This document shows positions 7,924-16,179 of a DNA stretch of 64,000 bases, piece after piece. The DNA comes from JALEFZ01 sp039820545 (GTDB lineage Bacteria; Bacteroidota; Bacteroidia; J057). Position numbers and translations under genes: made by a program. The notes below the pieces were generated by a model. It was not told the origin of the DNA and ran no database searches. It was given only the letters and a program-made list of their open reading frames with translations. Numbering within the stretch: position 1 is the stretch's first letter; the number at the start of each line of letters is the position of its first letter. The DNA lies in assembly GCA_039820545.1 (NCBI GenBank), contig JBCBPW010000017.1, forward strand, positions 29,022-93,021, read 5' to 3'.

Positions 7924-8661
7924 ATGATACAAGCGGTCATCATTGACGATTCTTCACAAGCACGTGAGGCACTCAAAGCAGATATTCAACACTATGCCTC
8001 TGACATCAAGATTGTAGGAGAAGCAGATGGGGTCATTTCGGGAGGAAAATTGATTAGAAAACTTCAACCTGCCCTGATCTTTTTAGACATAGAAATGGGA
8101 GATGGGACGGGTTTCGATCTGTTGGAGCTATTGGGAGAAACCCCGTTCCATGTCATCTTTACCACCGCCCATGACAGTTTTGCGATCAAAGCCTTAAGAT
8201 TCTCAGCGATCGATTACTTGCTCAAGCCTATAGATCCTGACGAGTTGATATCAGCCATAGACAGAGTCAAAGCGACGCAAAAGACACAACCAGAATCTGT
8301 CAAGGCACTTTTGAGCAACATCCAGTCTACTCAGCACCAAAGACTCGCCCTCCACACGATGGAGAAGATCCACGTAGTAAATGTCAGTGACATACTCCGC
8401 TGTGAATCCAGTACCAATTACACGATATTCTATTTTGTAGAAGGCAAACAGTTGCTTGTAACCAAAACCCTTAAAGAGTTTGACAATCTACTCAGCGAGC
8501 AGGGCTTCCTCAGAGTCCACCAGTCACATCTTGTCAACACCCAGTATATCAAGGAATTTGTCAAAATTGATGGTGGCTACCTCGTTATGAAAGATGGTAC
8601 AGAGGTTCCTGTTTCTAGCCGCAAGCGCAGCAAAGTCATGCAGATGCTCAGCGAGTTGTAG
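7924..8661 (+). CDS. LytTR-family response regulator
   Basis: A 245-residue two-component regulator. The receiver domain spans residues 1-120 with acidic pocket DD at 8-9, phosphoacceptor Asp55 in LIFLDIEM, Thr in FTTAHDSFA and Lys in YLLKPID. The LytTR DNA-binding domain (about 140-245) includes ILRCESSTNYTIFYF, LKEFDNLL, FLRVHQSHLVN and VPVSSRKR. No LytS-type histidine kinase is adjacent, so it is an orphan here. It ends 1 bp from the stop codon of the convergent lipoprotein gene, leaving no room for separate terminators. Target genes unknown. Confidence 0.93.
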   Translation: MIQAVIIDDSSQAREALKADIQHYASDIKIVGEADGVISGGKLIRKLQPALIFLDIEMGDGTGFDLLELLGETPFHVIFTTAHDSFAIKALRFSAIDYLLKPIDPDELISAIDRVKATQKTQPESVKALLSNIQSTQHQRLALHTMEKIHVVNVSDILRCESSTNYTIFYFVEGKQLLVTKTLKEFDNLLSEQGFLRVHQSHLVNTQYIKEFVKIDGGYLVMKDGTEVPVSSRKRSKVMQMLSEL

Positions 8662-8662
8662 T

Positions 8663-9193
8663 TTAGAGGACTACCTTCACGATCTCTCCGTTTGCCAAGA
8701 CCCCAAAAGCCGTAGAAGACGACTGGGGTGCTTCTCCTTGTACAAATTTGCGTGTAATACACAAGATATGGCCTTCGCTGTCGATCTTGTAGGTTCCTGA
8801 TACTTTCTTTCCCGATAGCTCATAGTTTTCGGTGATCATGCGCTGATCCAAGGTACGCGTACCATCTGTCGTCAGAAGATAATTGCGACGGCTGGTAGGT
8901 GTTTGTTGATGCAAAATCAGGGCTTGAACCTGCTCATTGATGACCATGCGCTCCTTCCCATAAAAAAATCCTTTGGGATTGCCCAGCAAGGTATGCTCAG
9001 CGATCATCGCTTTGGGGATATCTTGCTTCAGGACGACCAGATCTAGGAATCCCTCGTAGGTATCACGATCCACGCGCTGATCAATGGGGTAGACTGACAG
9101 CGCTTGCGAGCTTTGTGGAATAGACTGCTTAGGCTGAGACTCTCCACAGGCACTCAAAAAAATGATGACCAGAAGGAAGGGAAAAAATTTCAT
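8663..9193 (-). CDS. Hypothetical lipoprotein
   Basis: Starting at the ATG at 9193 gives a 176-residue protein beginning MKFFPFLLVIIFLSACGES, a clean lipoprotein signal with lipobox Cys16. A longer frame to 9247 would bury the signal peptide and is rejected. The mature part (ALSVYPIDQRVDRDTYEGFLDLVV, then GNPKGFFYGKERMVINEQVQ and GTYKIDSEGHILCITRKF) suggests a small beta-rich domain. I do not recognise the family. It lies 125 bp downstream of the AmpG-like transporter on the same strand and might share its transcript. Confidence 0.6.
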   Translation of the reverse strand: MKFFPFLLVIIFLSACGESQPKQSIPQSSQALSVYPIDQRVDRDTYEGFLDLVVLKQDIPKAMIAEHTLLGNPKGFFYGKERMVINEQVQALILHQQTPTSRRNYLLTTDGTRTLDQRMITENYELSGKKVSGTYKIDSEGHILCITRKFVQGEAPQSSSTAFGVLANGEIVKVVL

Positions 9194-9318
9194 GTGTATT
9201 CTTTTGCTATTGCTTTTTGCTCGTGTCTGTCTATGACGATAAGACACGCTAAAAGTAACGCGCGAAGGTAGCCTTTATGATACACTTTGAGAATTCGCGA
9301 GGAAAAAATAATGATTCG

Positions 9319-10701
9319 CTAACTTTCTCCTTTTTTTCTTCCAAATCCTTCAGGAACCTTGATCAGACCTGTCACGAAAAAAGAGGCTACAGTAGCAATA
9401 GAAGCCCAAATGAAAAAATTCATATAGCCCAATTCTCCGAGGATATACCCACTGGCCTGCATCGGAAATGTCATTCCAATCGCCATGAAAGCCGTCGCAA
9501 ACGCATAATGTGCGGTTTTATAAGGTCCTTGCGCGACATAGATCATGTACATCAAGAAGGCGGTGAAACCGAAGCCATATCCAAATTGCTCTAGTACCAC
9601 ACAGGCGATGGTCAAGATGGAATCGCCAGGTTGAAGTACTGCTAAGAGAATGTATACCACATTGGGTAGATTGATCGCAATGGCCATGGGCCAGAGCCAG
9701 CGTTTTAGTCCATCTCTCGAGATCAGAATCCCTCCTAAAATCCCTCCCACTACCAGAGCTAGCGTACCATAGGTGCCATACACAAGCCCAAATTCTTCTG
9801 TGGATAAACCCAACCCCCCTTTGGCTATGTCGTCTTTGATAAAAAGAATACCTACAGATTGTAATTGCGATTCCCCCAAGCGATACAAAAGAAGAAAGGC
9901 AATCATGATCCCGATATCAGGCTTCTGAAAAAAGGTCTTGAGGACGTCCCAAAAATTCCCTTGTCTTTTGACCGAAGGCGGGTTTCCCTCTTCCCCCGTA
10001 GATTCGATTTTCTTTTCTTCTTTGCCATCTTCTCCTCCAATCAGGTCGATTTTGTCCTCTATTTCATCTCTGTAGACCGCTCCCCCTTGCTCAGGCTCAG
10101 GGACGACGATCAAATGATACAGGAAGAGGATGCCAAAAACTGCGCCTATTCCAATAAATGTGTAGCTCCAAGCCGTGTAGGGAGACATTCCTCCAGTCGT
10201 GATCAAACCACCAGCCAGAATCAATAAGGGGCCTTTTCCGATAAGGACAGCCAGTCGATAGAAGGTAGAGCGAATCCCGACGAAGAAAGACTGTTGATTT
10301 TCCTTCAAGGCCAACATATAATGCCCATCTATAGCAATATCTTGGGTAGCTGAGACAATGGATAGCCACATCAACAAAACCAAGGAATAAGTAAAAAAGG
10401 GCTCATCAGCCAGAATAAAACCTAGCAACATAAACCCTGTACCCAAAACCGCTTGGGTGAATAAAATCCACCAACGCTTGGTGCGAAAAAGGTCGACTAG
10501 AGGACTCCATGCAGGCTTAAAAATCCATGCATAGCCAAAGAAGCCTACATACAGCGGGATCACCTTCTCTGCTACACCCAAGTCTTGATAGACCGTCACC
10601 ATAACCACATTGATCAGGATGTAGGGCAATCCCTCTGCTACATAGATGCTGGGAATCCAGGTCCAAGCATTCTTCCGAATCGTTTCTAGTGCCTTATTCA
10701 T
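9319..10701 (-). CDS. AmpG-like major facilitator superfamily transporter
   Basis: A 460-residue polytopic membrane protein with about 12 predicted helices. WIPSIYVAEGLPYILINVV at the start, PLYVGFFGYAWIFKPAWSPLVDLFRTKRWW and SIVSATQDIAIDGHYMLAL are typical of the AmpG/SLC33-like MFS branch, whose best-known member imports anhydromuropeptides. The cytoplasmic loop between helices 6 and 7 (about 205-245) is long and highly acidic. The gene lies 69 bp downstream of a secreted amidohydrolase gene on the same strand. The pair could liberate and import a compound, but the substrate cannot be told from sequence. Confidence 0.8.
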   Translation of the reverse strand: MNKALETIRKNAWTWIPSIYVAEGLPYILINVVMVTVYQDLGVAEKVIPLYVGFFGYAWIFKPAWSPLVDLFRTKRWWILFTQAVLGTGFMLLGFILADEPFFTYSLVLLMWLSIVSATQDIAIDGHYMLALKENQQSFFVGIRSTFYRLAVLIGKGPLLILAGGLITTGGMSPYTAWSYTFIGIGAVFGILFLYHLIVVPEPEQGGAVYRDEIEDKIDLIGGEDGKEEKKIESTGEEGNPPSVKRQGNFWDVLKTFFQKPDIGIMIAFLLLYRLGESQLQSVGILFIKDDIAKGGLGLSTEEFGLVYGTYGTLALVVGGILGGILISRDGLKRWLWPMAIAINLPNVVYILLAVLQPGDSILTIACVVLEQFGYGFGFTAFLMYMIYVAQGPYKTAHYAFATAFMAIGMTFPMQASGYILGELGYMNFFIWASIATVASFFVTGLIKVPEGFGRKKGES

Positions 10702-10770
10702 GAAAGTATGTGTAGCGCATAGTACCGCAAATTTGATGGTTTTCGCATCTCTATGCTTTTCTTTTGGAGA

Positions 10771-12474
10771 TTAATTTGCGGCTGTTGCCTCTTTCCTCTC
10801 ATATTTCAACTCTCCACCGACAAAGGTCATCAGTGCCTCTGTTTGTAGAATCTCACGCTCTGGGCAGGTGATGATGTCCTTAGATAAGACAGCAAAATCT
10901 GCGTATTTCCCCGCTTCGATCGATCCCTTTTTCTGCTCTTCAAATGCGCCATAGGCAGCATCAAGGGTATAGGACCTAAGCGCTTGCATGCGCGTCATTT
11001 TTTGATCTGCTTCGTACCCCTCATTGGGTGTTCCTGCCAGCGTTTTTCTAGTCACGGAAGCATAATAACAAGCAAAAGGATTGACAGGTTCGACAGGTGT
11101 GTCTGTTCCATTGATCACTTTGGCACCAGACTGTATAAGTCGCTGCCACATATAAGCTCCGAGCTGTATACGCAGTTGTCCCAATCGATTGATGGCCCAT
11201 GGACGGTCAGAAGACATATGAATCCCTTGCATAGAAGCGATTACCTCCAACTCTGAAAATCTGGGTATGTCTTCAGGATGGAGATGCTGGGCATGCTCTA
11301 CGCGAAATCTATGATCGTGTGCTTTTTCGGGATGCTTGGCAAAGGCTTTTGCATAGCGATCCAATACCTCACGGTTGGCACGATCTCCAATCGCATGTGT
11401 ACAAACCTGGAAACCATGGGCAAGGCCATTCTCAGCGATTTTCTGTATGTTGGCCATCGGTTGAAGGGGATTACCAAAATGCCCAGGCCGATCCTTGTAT
11501 TCTTCTAGCAGCCATGCCCCTCTCGAACCAAGTGCTCCATCAGCGTAAAGCTTGATCGCACGAACCGTCAGATGTTCTCCTACTTCTGGACCATGCTGGT
11601 ACCACTCGCTGAGGAGGGCAGAATCACTCCCTGAAAGCATCACCCACAACCTAATCCCCAACTCATCATGAGACACTGCCTCTCGGTAGACTTCAATCCC
11701 GGTGGCATTGGAGCCTGCATCCTGAAAGCTGGTAATGCCATAGGAAAGACACTCTGCGACTGCCGCCTTTAGGTCTTGACGCAAGCTTTCTTTGGTATCC
11801 TTGGGGATAAAATGGGCAATGAGTGCTTCGGCATCTTCAGAAAAAATACCCGTAGCCCTTCCGCTTCCATCACGGATGATTTCACCATCTACACCCACTT
11901 GCGTCTGGGCAGTGATTCCCGCGACCTCCATCGCCTTCTGGTTGGCAAATACAGCATGACCAGAGGCATGGGTCAGCATGACAGGATGATTGGGAGAGAC
12001 AGCACTTAACTTATCATGGACTTGATAGCCTTTGACCATGACCTCAGGCTGAGGAACCCACTTGCTCTGATGCCAACCACGACCGAGAATCCACGTCCCT
12101 TCGGGTGTATTCTCCGCAGCGAGTCTGACCATTTCTACTAATTCGTCGTAATTGGCTACTTGGGTGAGGTCTAATTGACGCTTAAATTGTCCCAGTCCGA
12201 GGATATGTCCATGACTTTCGATAAAGCCTGGTATCAAGGTCTTCCCTTCAAGATTGATCACTTCGGTTGCTGGACTGATATAGGCTTTAATGGCTTCATT
12301 GGTGCTGACCTCTAGGACACGTCCATCACGCACAGCAACTGCTTGTGCTTGAGGAGCAGCTTCATTTAAAGTATAAATATTTCCATCCAAAATGACCAAA
12401 TCTGCAGGTTCGGGACTGCAAGCCCATACAAAACACAACAACAGAAGAGAAGTAGACCAAAATTTCATATCCAT
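10771..12474 (-). CDS. YtcJ-like amidohydrolase, lipoprotein
   Basis: A 567-residue metal-dependent amidohydrolase (YtcJ/exoenzyme regulatory protein AepA branch). An N-terminal lipoprotein signal ends at lipobox Cys19 (CFVWACSPEP), so the enzyme is exported. Metal site: PGFIESHGH (His88, His90), HAIGDRANREVLD, RVEHAQHLHPED, and NGTDTPVEPVNPF near the C-terminus. The closing strand is SIEAGKYADFAVLSKDI, which packs against the N-terminal LVILDGNIYTLNE to form the composite beta domain. An ATG at 12468 is an equally good start. It is the first gene of a probable operon with the AmpG-like transporter. Substrate unknown (amide or cyclic amide hydrolysis). Confidence 0.88.
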   Translation of the reverse strand: MDMKFWSTSLLLLCFVWACSPEPADLVILDGNIYTLNEAAPQAQAVAVRDGRVLEVSTNEAIKAYISPATEVINLEGKTLIPGFIESHGHILGLGQFKRQLDLTQVANYDELVEMVRLAAENTPEGTWILGRGWHQSKWVPQPEVMVKGYQVHDKLSAVSPNHPVMLTHASGHAVFANQKAMEVAGITAQTQVGVDGEIIRDGSGRATGIFSEDAEALIAHFIPKDTKESLRQDLKAAVAECLSYGITSFQDAGSNATGIEVYREAVSHDELGIRLWVMLSGSDSALLSEWYQHGPEVGEHLTVRAIKLYADGALGSRGAWLLEEYKDRPGHFGNPLQPMANIQKIAENGLAHGFQVCTHAIGDRANREVLDRYAKAFAKHPEKAHDHRFRVEHAQHLHPEDIPRFSELEVIASMQGIHMSSDRPWAINRLGQLRIQLGAYMWQRLIQSGAKVINGTDTPVEPVNPFACYYASVTRKTLAGTPNEGYEADQKMTRMQALRSYTLDAAYGAFEEQKKGSIEAGKYADFAVLSKDIITCPEREILQTEALMTFVGGELKYERKEATAAN

Positions 12475-12750
12475 TTACGCATTAAAAAAGGGAAGTTACA
12501 CAAAAGCCATTAATTTCGCGGGGAGCCCATCAAAAATTCCATTTTGTGATGGGAGTTATTAGATTTGATGAATAGACCTGATTACGAATGATTCAGTAGA
12601 AATAATATTGAATTGAGCAGGAGATAAAATCTGTGAAGATTTATGGTATGTTTAGGATTTTATGCCCGCATCTATAAAAATTTACACAGATTGTCAACAT
12701 AGATAAAACTAAAAGATCACGCGTAAGGGTTCTTATTATTTCACACAAAT

Positions 12751-13476
12751 ATGCGCCACATAGCCATTTCGGATATCCACGGTTGTATGACGACCTTTAA
12801 GCACATGGTCGAACACGTGCTTGAGCTCAAGCCTGCTGATCGACTCTATTTACTAGGAGACTTTATTGATAGAGGTCCCAACTCAAAAGGGGTTTTGGAC
12901 TATGTGATCAAGCTAGAGGGGGCGGGATACAAAGTCTACTGCATCAAAGGCAATCACGAGGATATGATGGTCAGTGCCTACGAGGAGCCAGACAAGCAGG
13001 AGATCTGGCTGTACAACGGCGGGCGAGAAACACTTCGTAGCTTCAATGTCTCCCAACCACAGGAGATTCCTTTGAAGTACATTGACATGGTAGATGACTT
13101 TGACTATCATATGGAGGTGGAAGACTATATATTGGTTCATGCAGGGTTGAACTTCAAGGGGCAGACGAAGGATGAAGAAGGAGAGGGCTTCTTGTGGCGG
13201 CTGCACAATCCACTAGGTGACACAAAGTCCATGTTGTGGCTACGCCATTGGTATGAGGACATCGACTGGAACTGGTTAGGTGATCGCCGCATCATCCACG
13301 GGCACACGCCGATAGAGCAAGAGGAGATACAGACGATGCTTGATACGCTTCCCGATCAGCAAGTTCTTGATATAGACAATGGCTGTTTTGCCAAGTTTCG
13401 TCCAGGAATGGGCAAGCTCTGTGCCTTTGATATGAGTCACAACCTTTTGTACTTTCAAGATAATCTCGACGAATAG
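12751..13476 (+). CDS. PPP-family metallophosphoesterase (serine/threonine-phosphatase-like)
   Basis: A 241-residue phosphatase with the three PPP signatures near the N-terminus: SDIHG (Asp8, His10), GDFIDRGPNS (Asp37, Asp40, Arg41) and GNHED (Asn68, His69, Glu70). Two later metal-ligand histidines fit LVHAGLNF and IHGHTPIEQ. This is close to bacterial PrpA/diadenosine-tetraphosphatase-like enzymes. Possible substrates are phosphoproteins or Ap4A. Its TAG stop shares the G with the GTG start of the WD40 gene, and that gene overlaps the DivIVA gene, so the three are a coupled operon. The phosphatase may therefore act on a partner in that module. Cytoplasmic. Confidence 0.9.
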   Translation: MRHIAISDIHGCMTTFKHMVEHVLELKPADRLYLLGDFIDRGPNSKGVLDYVIKLEGAGYKVYCIKGNHEDMMVSAYEEPDKQEIWLYNGGRETLRSFNVSQPQEIPLKYIDMVDDFDYHMEVEDYILVHAGLNFKGQTKDEEGEGFLWRLHNPLGDTKSMLWLRHWYEDIDWNWLGDRRIIHGHTPIEQEEIQTMLDTLPDQQVLDIDNGCFAKFRPGMGKLCAFDMSHNLLYFQDNLDE

Positions 13477-14411
13477 TGGCTAATATCCCCCATATAGATG
13501 TTCACCAGCTTCATGCCTTTGAGGGGCACACAGGCTCTGTATTTTCCTTGGCAGTAGACGAAAATAGGCAAGTCGCTTACACGTCGGGAGATGACGGCAT
13601 CGTCGCTGAGTGGCAACTCGTCAATCCCACTTCTGATGCACACGCCTTGATGCGGACCCAAAGTGCCAATTATGCCATGCTGCATATAGCCTCACTTTCT
13701 CTGCTGGTGATTGGAGGGAGCGATGGGACAGTCTACATATTTGACCTCCACAGTAAAAAGCTCGTTCATTCCTTCCGCAAGTTCACCCACGCGATCTACA
13801 ACTTTTACTACGAGTCCAATCGAAAAAACCTTTGGATTCTCATGGCAAAGGGAGGATTAAGCGTATTCTCTTTGGTGAATTTTGAGGAAAAAGGGTATTT
13901 ACAGATTGCAAGCGACCACTTGAGGAGTGTGGTCCCCTACGAAAACGGCTTGTATATAGGTTGCAGCGACCATCATATTCGTTATGTCAATCTCGAAACA
14001 GGGGCAGTCGAACTAGACTGGAAAGCACATCAAAACTCTGTATTCTCCTTGGCTATTCATCATGCGGGAAAATACTTGATCAGTGGGGGAAGGGATGCCC
14101 ACATCAACGTTTGGGATTTGCAGGACGATCACAAGTTAATCAAAAGCTTACCTGCCCACTATTTTACCATCAACGATTTGGCCTTCTCTCCGCAGGGAGA
14201 CTACTTTGTGACAGCGAGTAGAGACAAGACCATTAAGTTGTGGGATGCCTATTCGTTTGATCTGCTAAAAGTCGTGGATCTGGCCCGACATCACGGCCAT
14301 AGAAACAGTGTGAACCGTATATGGTGGCTAAAACAAGATAATTCTGTACTTTCGTGTAGCGACGATCGTCGACTATTGCATTGGAAGTTTGAGATTGAGC
14401 AAGGAACATGA
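13476..14411 (+). CDS. WD40-repeat beta-propeller protein
   Basis: A 311-residue protein made almost entirely of WD40 units. Clear blades are EGHTGSVFSLAVDENRQVAY, IGGSDGTVYIFDLHSKKLV, KAHQNSVFSLAIHHAGKYLI followed by SGGRDAHINVWDL, and PAHYFTINDLAFSPQGDYF followed by TASRDKTIKLWDAY. The length suits one seven-bladed propeller with two or three degenerate blades. No signal peptide, so cytoplasmic. The GTG start at 13476 overlaps the phosphatase stop by one base, and the stop overlaps the DivIVA ATG (ATGA at 14408-14411). A scaffold linking phosphatase and DivIVA-like protein is the natural inference. Single-propeller WD40 proteins tied to DivIVA are not a standard bacterial arrangement that I know of. 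Confidence 0.93.
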   Translation: MANIPHIDVHQLHAFEGHTGSVFSLAVDENRQVAYTSGDDGIVAEWQLVNPTSDAHALMRTQSANYAMLHIASLSLLVIGGSDGTVYIFDLHSKKLVHSFRKFTHAIYNFYYESNRKNLWILMAKGGLSVFSLVNFEEKGYLQIASDHLRSVVPYENGLYIGCSDHHIRYVNLETGAVELDWKAHQNSVFSLAIHHAGKYLISGGRDAHINVWDLQDDHKLIKSLPAHYFTINDLAFSPQGDYFVTASRDKTIKLWDAYSFDLLKVVDLARHHGHRNSVNRIWWLKQDNSVLSCSDDRRLLHWKFEIEQGT

Positions 14412-14989
14412 TCACCCCCATAGAAATAAGACAACAGTCATTTAAGCGGGCTCTCCGGGGATATGACAAAGATGAAGTGGATGCCTTCCTTTTGGCACTG
14501 TCACAGGAGTGGGAGCATCAACTTGAGGCTTATCGCAGTCTCAAAGAGGAATTGGAAAAAACCCAATCCAAATACAACACATTGAAAGAGGTGGAAGACA
14601 TTCTGCACAAAACGCTCATGCAAGCAGAACAATCGTCTCGAGATGCCCTCGAAAATGCCCGTCAGAAAGCAGAGATCCGTGTTCGTGAAGCGGAGGCCCA
14701 TGCACAGGAGATTGTGCGGAAAGGAGTAGAAGAACGCAATCAGATTCAAAAGGAAATCTCAGAACTCTCTCGCTATCGCACCAAAATGCTCAGCCAGATG
14801 CAGGGTTTCCTCAAGACGCAGCTAGACCACGTACATACATTTGACTTTGCTGAGCTGCCCCCACATCAGGAGGAAAAGCGCCTACCAGAAACTGCCTCCC
14901 CTTCTCATACCAACTTTTTCGAACCCAACACCACCGAAAACGGTACTACCCGTTCAGGACTAGTAGATGACATAACAGACGAGCTGTAG
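14408..14989 (+). CDS. DivIVA-domain coiled-coil protein
   Basis: A 193-residue protein. Residues 1-32 (ITPIEIRQQSFKRALRGYD, then KDEVDAFLLAL) match the DivIVA/GpsB N-terminal membrane-binding domain, with Phe12 and the RGYD element conserved. Residues 35-140 are a strongly charged heptad coiled coil, and the C-terminal 50 residues look disordered (proline- and threonine-rich). DivIVA-type proteins oligomerise at curved membrane and recruit partners to poles or septa, mainly in Gram-positives. Its start codon overlaps the WD40 stop (ATGA), so translation is coupled. Cytoplasmic, membrane-peripheral. Family call firm, cellular role inferred. Confidence 0.88.
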   Translation: MITPIEIRQQSFKRALRGYDKDEVDAFLLALSQEWEHQLEAYRSLKEELEKTQSKYNTLKEVEDILHKTLMQAEQSSRDALENARQKAEIRVREAEAHAQEIVRKGVEERNQIQKEISELSRYRTKMLSQMQGFLKTQLDHVHTFDFAELPPHQEEKRLPETASPSHTNFFEPNTTENGTTRSGLVDDITDEL

Positions 14990-15003
14990 TCATTTTTCAT
15001 TTT

Positions 15004-15077
15004 TCATTTTTCAAGGTGTACCTGACTCACCCGTATAGATTTCGGGAATAATGAAAAATGCTCCCTGAAAAATGATT
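15004..15077. repeat. 74-bp palindromic intergenic repeat, copy 2
   Basis: This copy begins TCATTTTTCAAGGTGTACCT and ends CCCTGAAAAATGATT. It is the same length as 1051-1124 and aligns without gaps. Its first 13 bases and the complement of bases 15064-15076 match at 11 of 13 positions, so it can fold as a hairpin. It is preceded by extra CATTTTT units (from 14991). It fills the gap between the convergent DivIVA and Met-sulfoxide reductase genes and reaches into the latter's stop codon. Confidence 0.6.
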
Positions 15078-15558
15078 AGAACTTTGCTTTGAGTAGTTCC
15101 ATGATGTGTTCGAGATACTGAGCGTCCGTAGTATCAAAGTCATCCATCAAGTCGCTGTCTACATCTAGTACCATCTGCGTCACGCCATCTTTGACAAGAG
15201 GAACGACGACCTCTGACTTGGAGTCGGAGCTACATGCAATATGTCCAGGGAATTGATTGACGTTGGGTACAATCAGCGTACGCTGCTCAGTGGCAGCAGC
15301 ACCACACACACCTTTGCTGAAGGGAATGCGCGTACATGCGAGGGGTCCTTGAAAAGGTCCTAGAACCAGTTCATCTTCTCTGTTGATATAAAAACCTACC
15401 CAGAAAAAATCAAAAGCCTCTTTTAGCATCGCCGCTACATTGGCCAGATTGGCTACGAGGTCTGATTCATCTTCAATTACAGACTGGATTTGAGGAACCA
15501 GCTCTTGATAGCGCTGTGCTTTGGTCGCACCAGGGGTAAGCGTGATAGATTCTGCCAT
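15076..15558 (-). CDS. msrC: Free methionine-(R)-sulfoxide reductase (GAF domain)
   Basis: A 160-residue GAF-domain enzyme of the fRMsr/YebR family. Characteristic segments are FDFFWVGFYI, LVLGPFQGPLACTRIPFSKGVCGAAAT and VNQFPGHIACSSDSKSEVVVPL, followed by VLDVDSDL. Cysteines 75, 85 and 109 have exactly the spacing of the E. coli catalytic and resolving cysteines (84, 94, 118). The enzyme reduces free L-methionine-(R)-sulfoxide in the cytoplasm. The TAA stop lies inside palindromic repeat copy 2. It is probably transcribed with, or just after, the deoxyribosyltransferase-like gene 77 bp upstream. Confidence 0.93.
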   Translation of the reverse strand: MAESITLTPGATKAQRYQELVPQIQSVIEDESDLVANLANVAAMLKEAFDFFWVGFYINREDELVLGPFQGPLACTRIPFSKGVCGAAATEQRTLIVPNVNQFPGHIACSSDSKSEVVVPLVKDGVTQMVLDVDSDLMDDFDTTDAQYLEHIMELLKAKF

Positions 15559-15635
15559 GAATATTTATTTGGAGACAAAGGTAAAAAGGAATGGAAGAGA
15601 ATCCGTCTCTCAGACTACTTTTGGTAAGAAGTACT

Positions 15636-16106
15636 TTATGCCAAAAAGGTTCTCAGAAACTGCTGACGTCCTGCCTCCGCCAAAGAGGACAAGTCAGGCA
15701 CCTGCGGGATGTTGTGTCTTTCGCAGACGAGATCCACATTTCCTTTACGCCAAAATCCTTCGGGACAGCATACAGTGAGTTTTCCTGTCGAAGCAAAAAG
15801 CCCTAACTCTAAGAGGGAAATAGGAGCCTTGGTTTCTGGATCGAAATACATCAAGATGTGATTGGCCATTTGCTGGGCATCCAATTCCCATGTTACCTGC
15901 TCTCGAAAAGGTGGAAAATCCTTGTGCTGCTCCCATGAACTATCCCAATCGTCTCGGCGTGGATTGAGTACAAATAAGTCCAAATCCGTAAACTGCTGGG
16001 TCATTTCCTTTTGCCAATCTCCTGCCTTCCCTTGCGCAATACTTCCCGCTAAGAAAATCGAATAACTATAGATCCCCAATGGAGTGGGTGGTTTTACTTC
16101 TGTCAT
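15636..16106 (-). CDS. Nucleoside 2-deoxyribosyltransferase-like protein
   Basis: From the ATG at 16106 the protein is about 156 residues (MTEVKPPTPLGIYSYSIFLA...). IFLAGSIAQGKAGDWQKEM, DLDLFVLNPRRDDWD, WELDAQQMANHILMYFDPET and PISLLELGLFA are characteristic of the nucleoside 2-deoxyribosyltransferase-like domain (PF15891 type). These proteins cleave or transfer nucleoside or related N-glycosidic bonds, and the true substrate is often unknown. Upstream in-frame ATGs (16130, 16118) fall within the T-tract and stem of the ispH terminator-like hairpin, which is why 16106 is preferred. Confidence 0.75.
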   Translation of the reverse strand: MTEVKPPTPLGIYSYSIFLAGSIAQGKAGDWQKEMTQQFTDLDLFVLNPRRDDWDSSWEQHKDFPPFREQVTWELDAQQMANHILMYFDPETKAPISLLELGLFASTGKLTVCCPEGFWRKGNVDLVCERHNIPQVPDLSSLAEAGRQQFLRTFLA

Positions 16107-16118
16107 ATTTTTTCTCAT

Positions 16119-16145
16119 AAAAAAAGCCATGCGTCACACATGGCT
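16119..16145 (-). terminator. Terminator-like hairpin after ispH
   Basis: On the - strand, AGCCATG, a 7-base loop, CATGGCT, then a run of seven T (stem arms 16139-16145 and 16125-16131). It lies between the ispH stop at 16180 and the next start codon at 16106, only 12 bp before that ATG. The downstream gene therefore either relies on read-through or uses a promoter overlapping the hairpin. Confidence 0.7.
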
Positions 16146-16179
16146 ATATGGTTCATATCCTGAAGGCCATTTTGAGGTT

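Noticed and set aside
16107..16130. Longer N-terminus of the deoxyribosyltransferase-like gene (MAFFMRKN...)
   Set aside because: Those codons are the 3' arm and T tract of the terminator-like hairpin after ispH; the ATG at 16106 follows it and begins the conserved protein.
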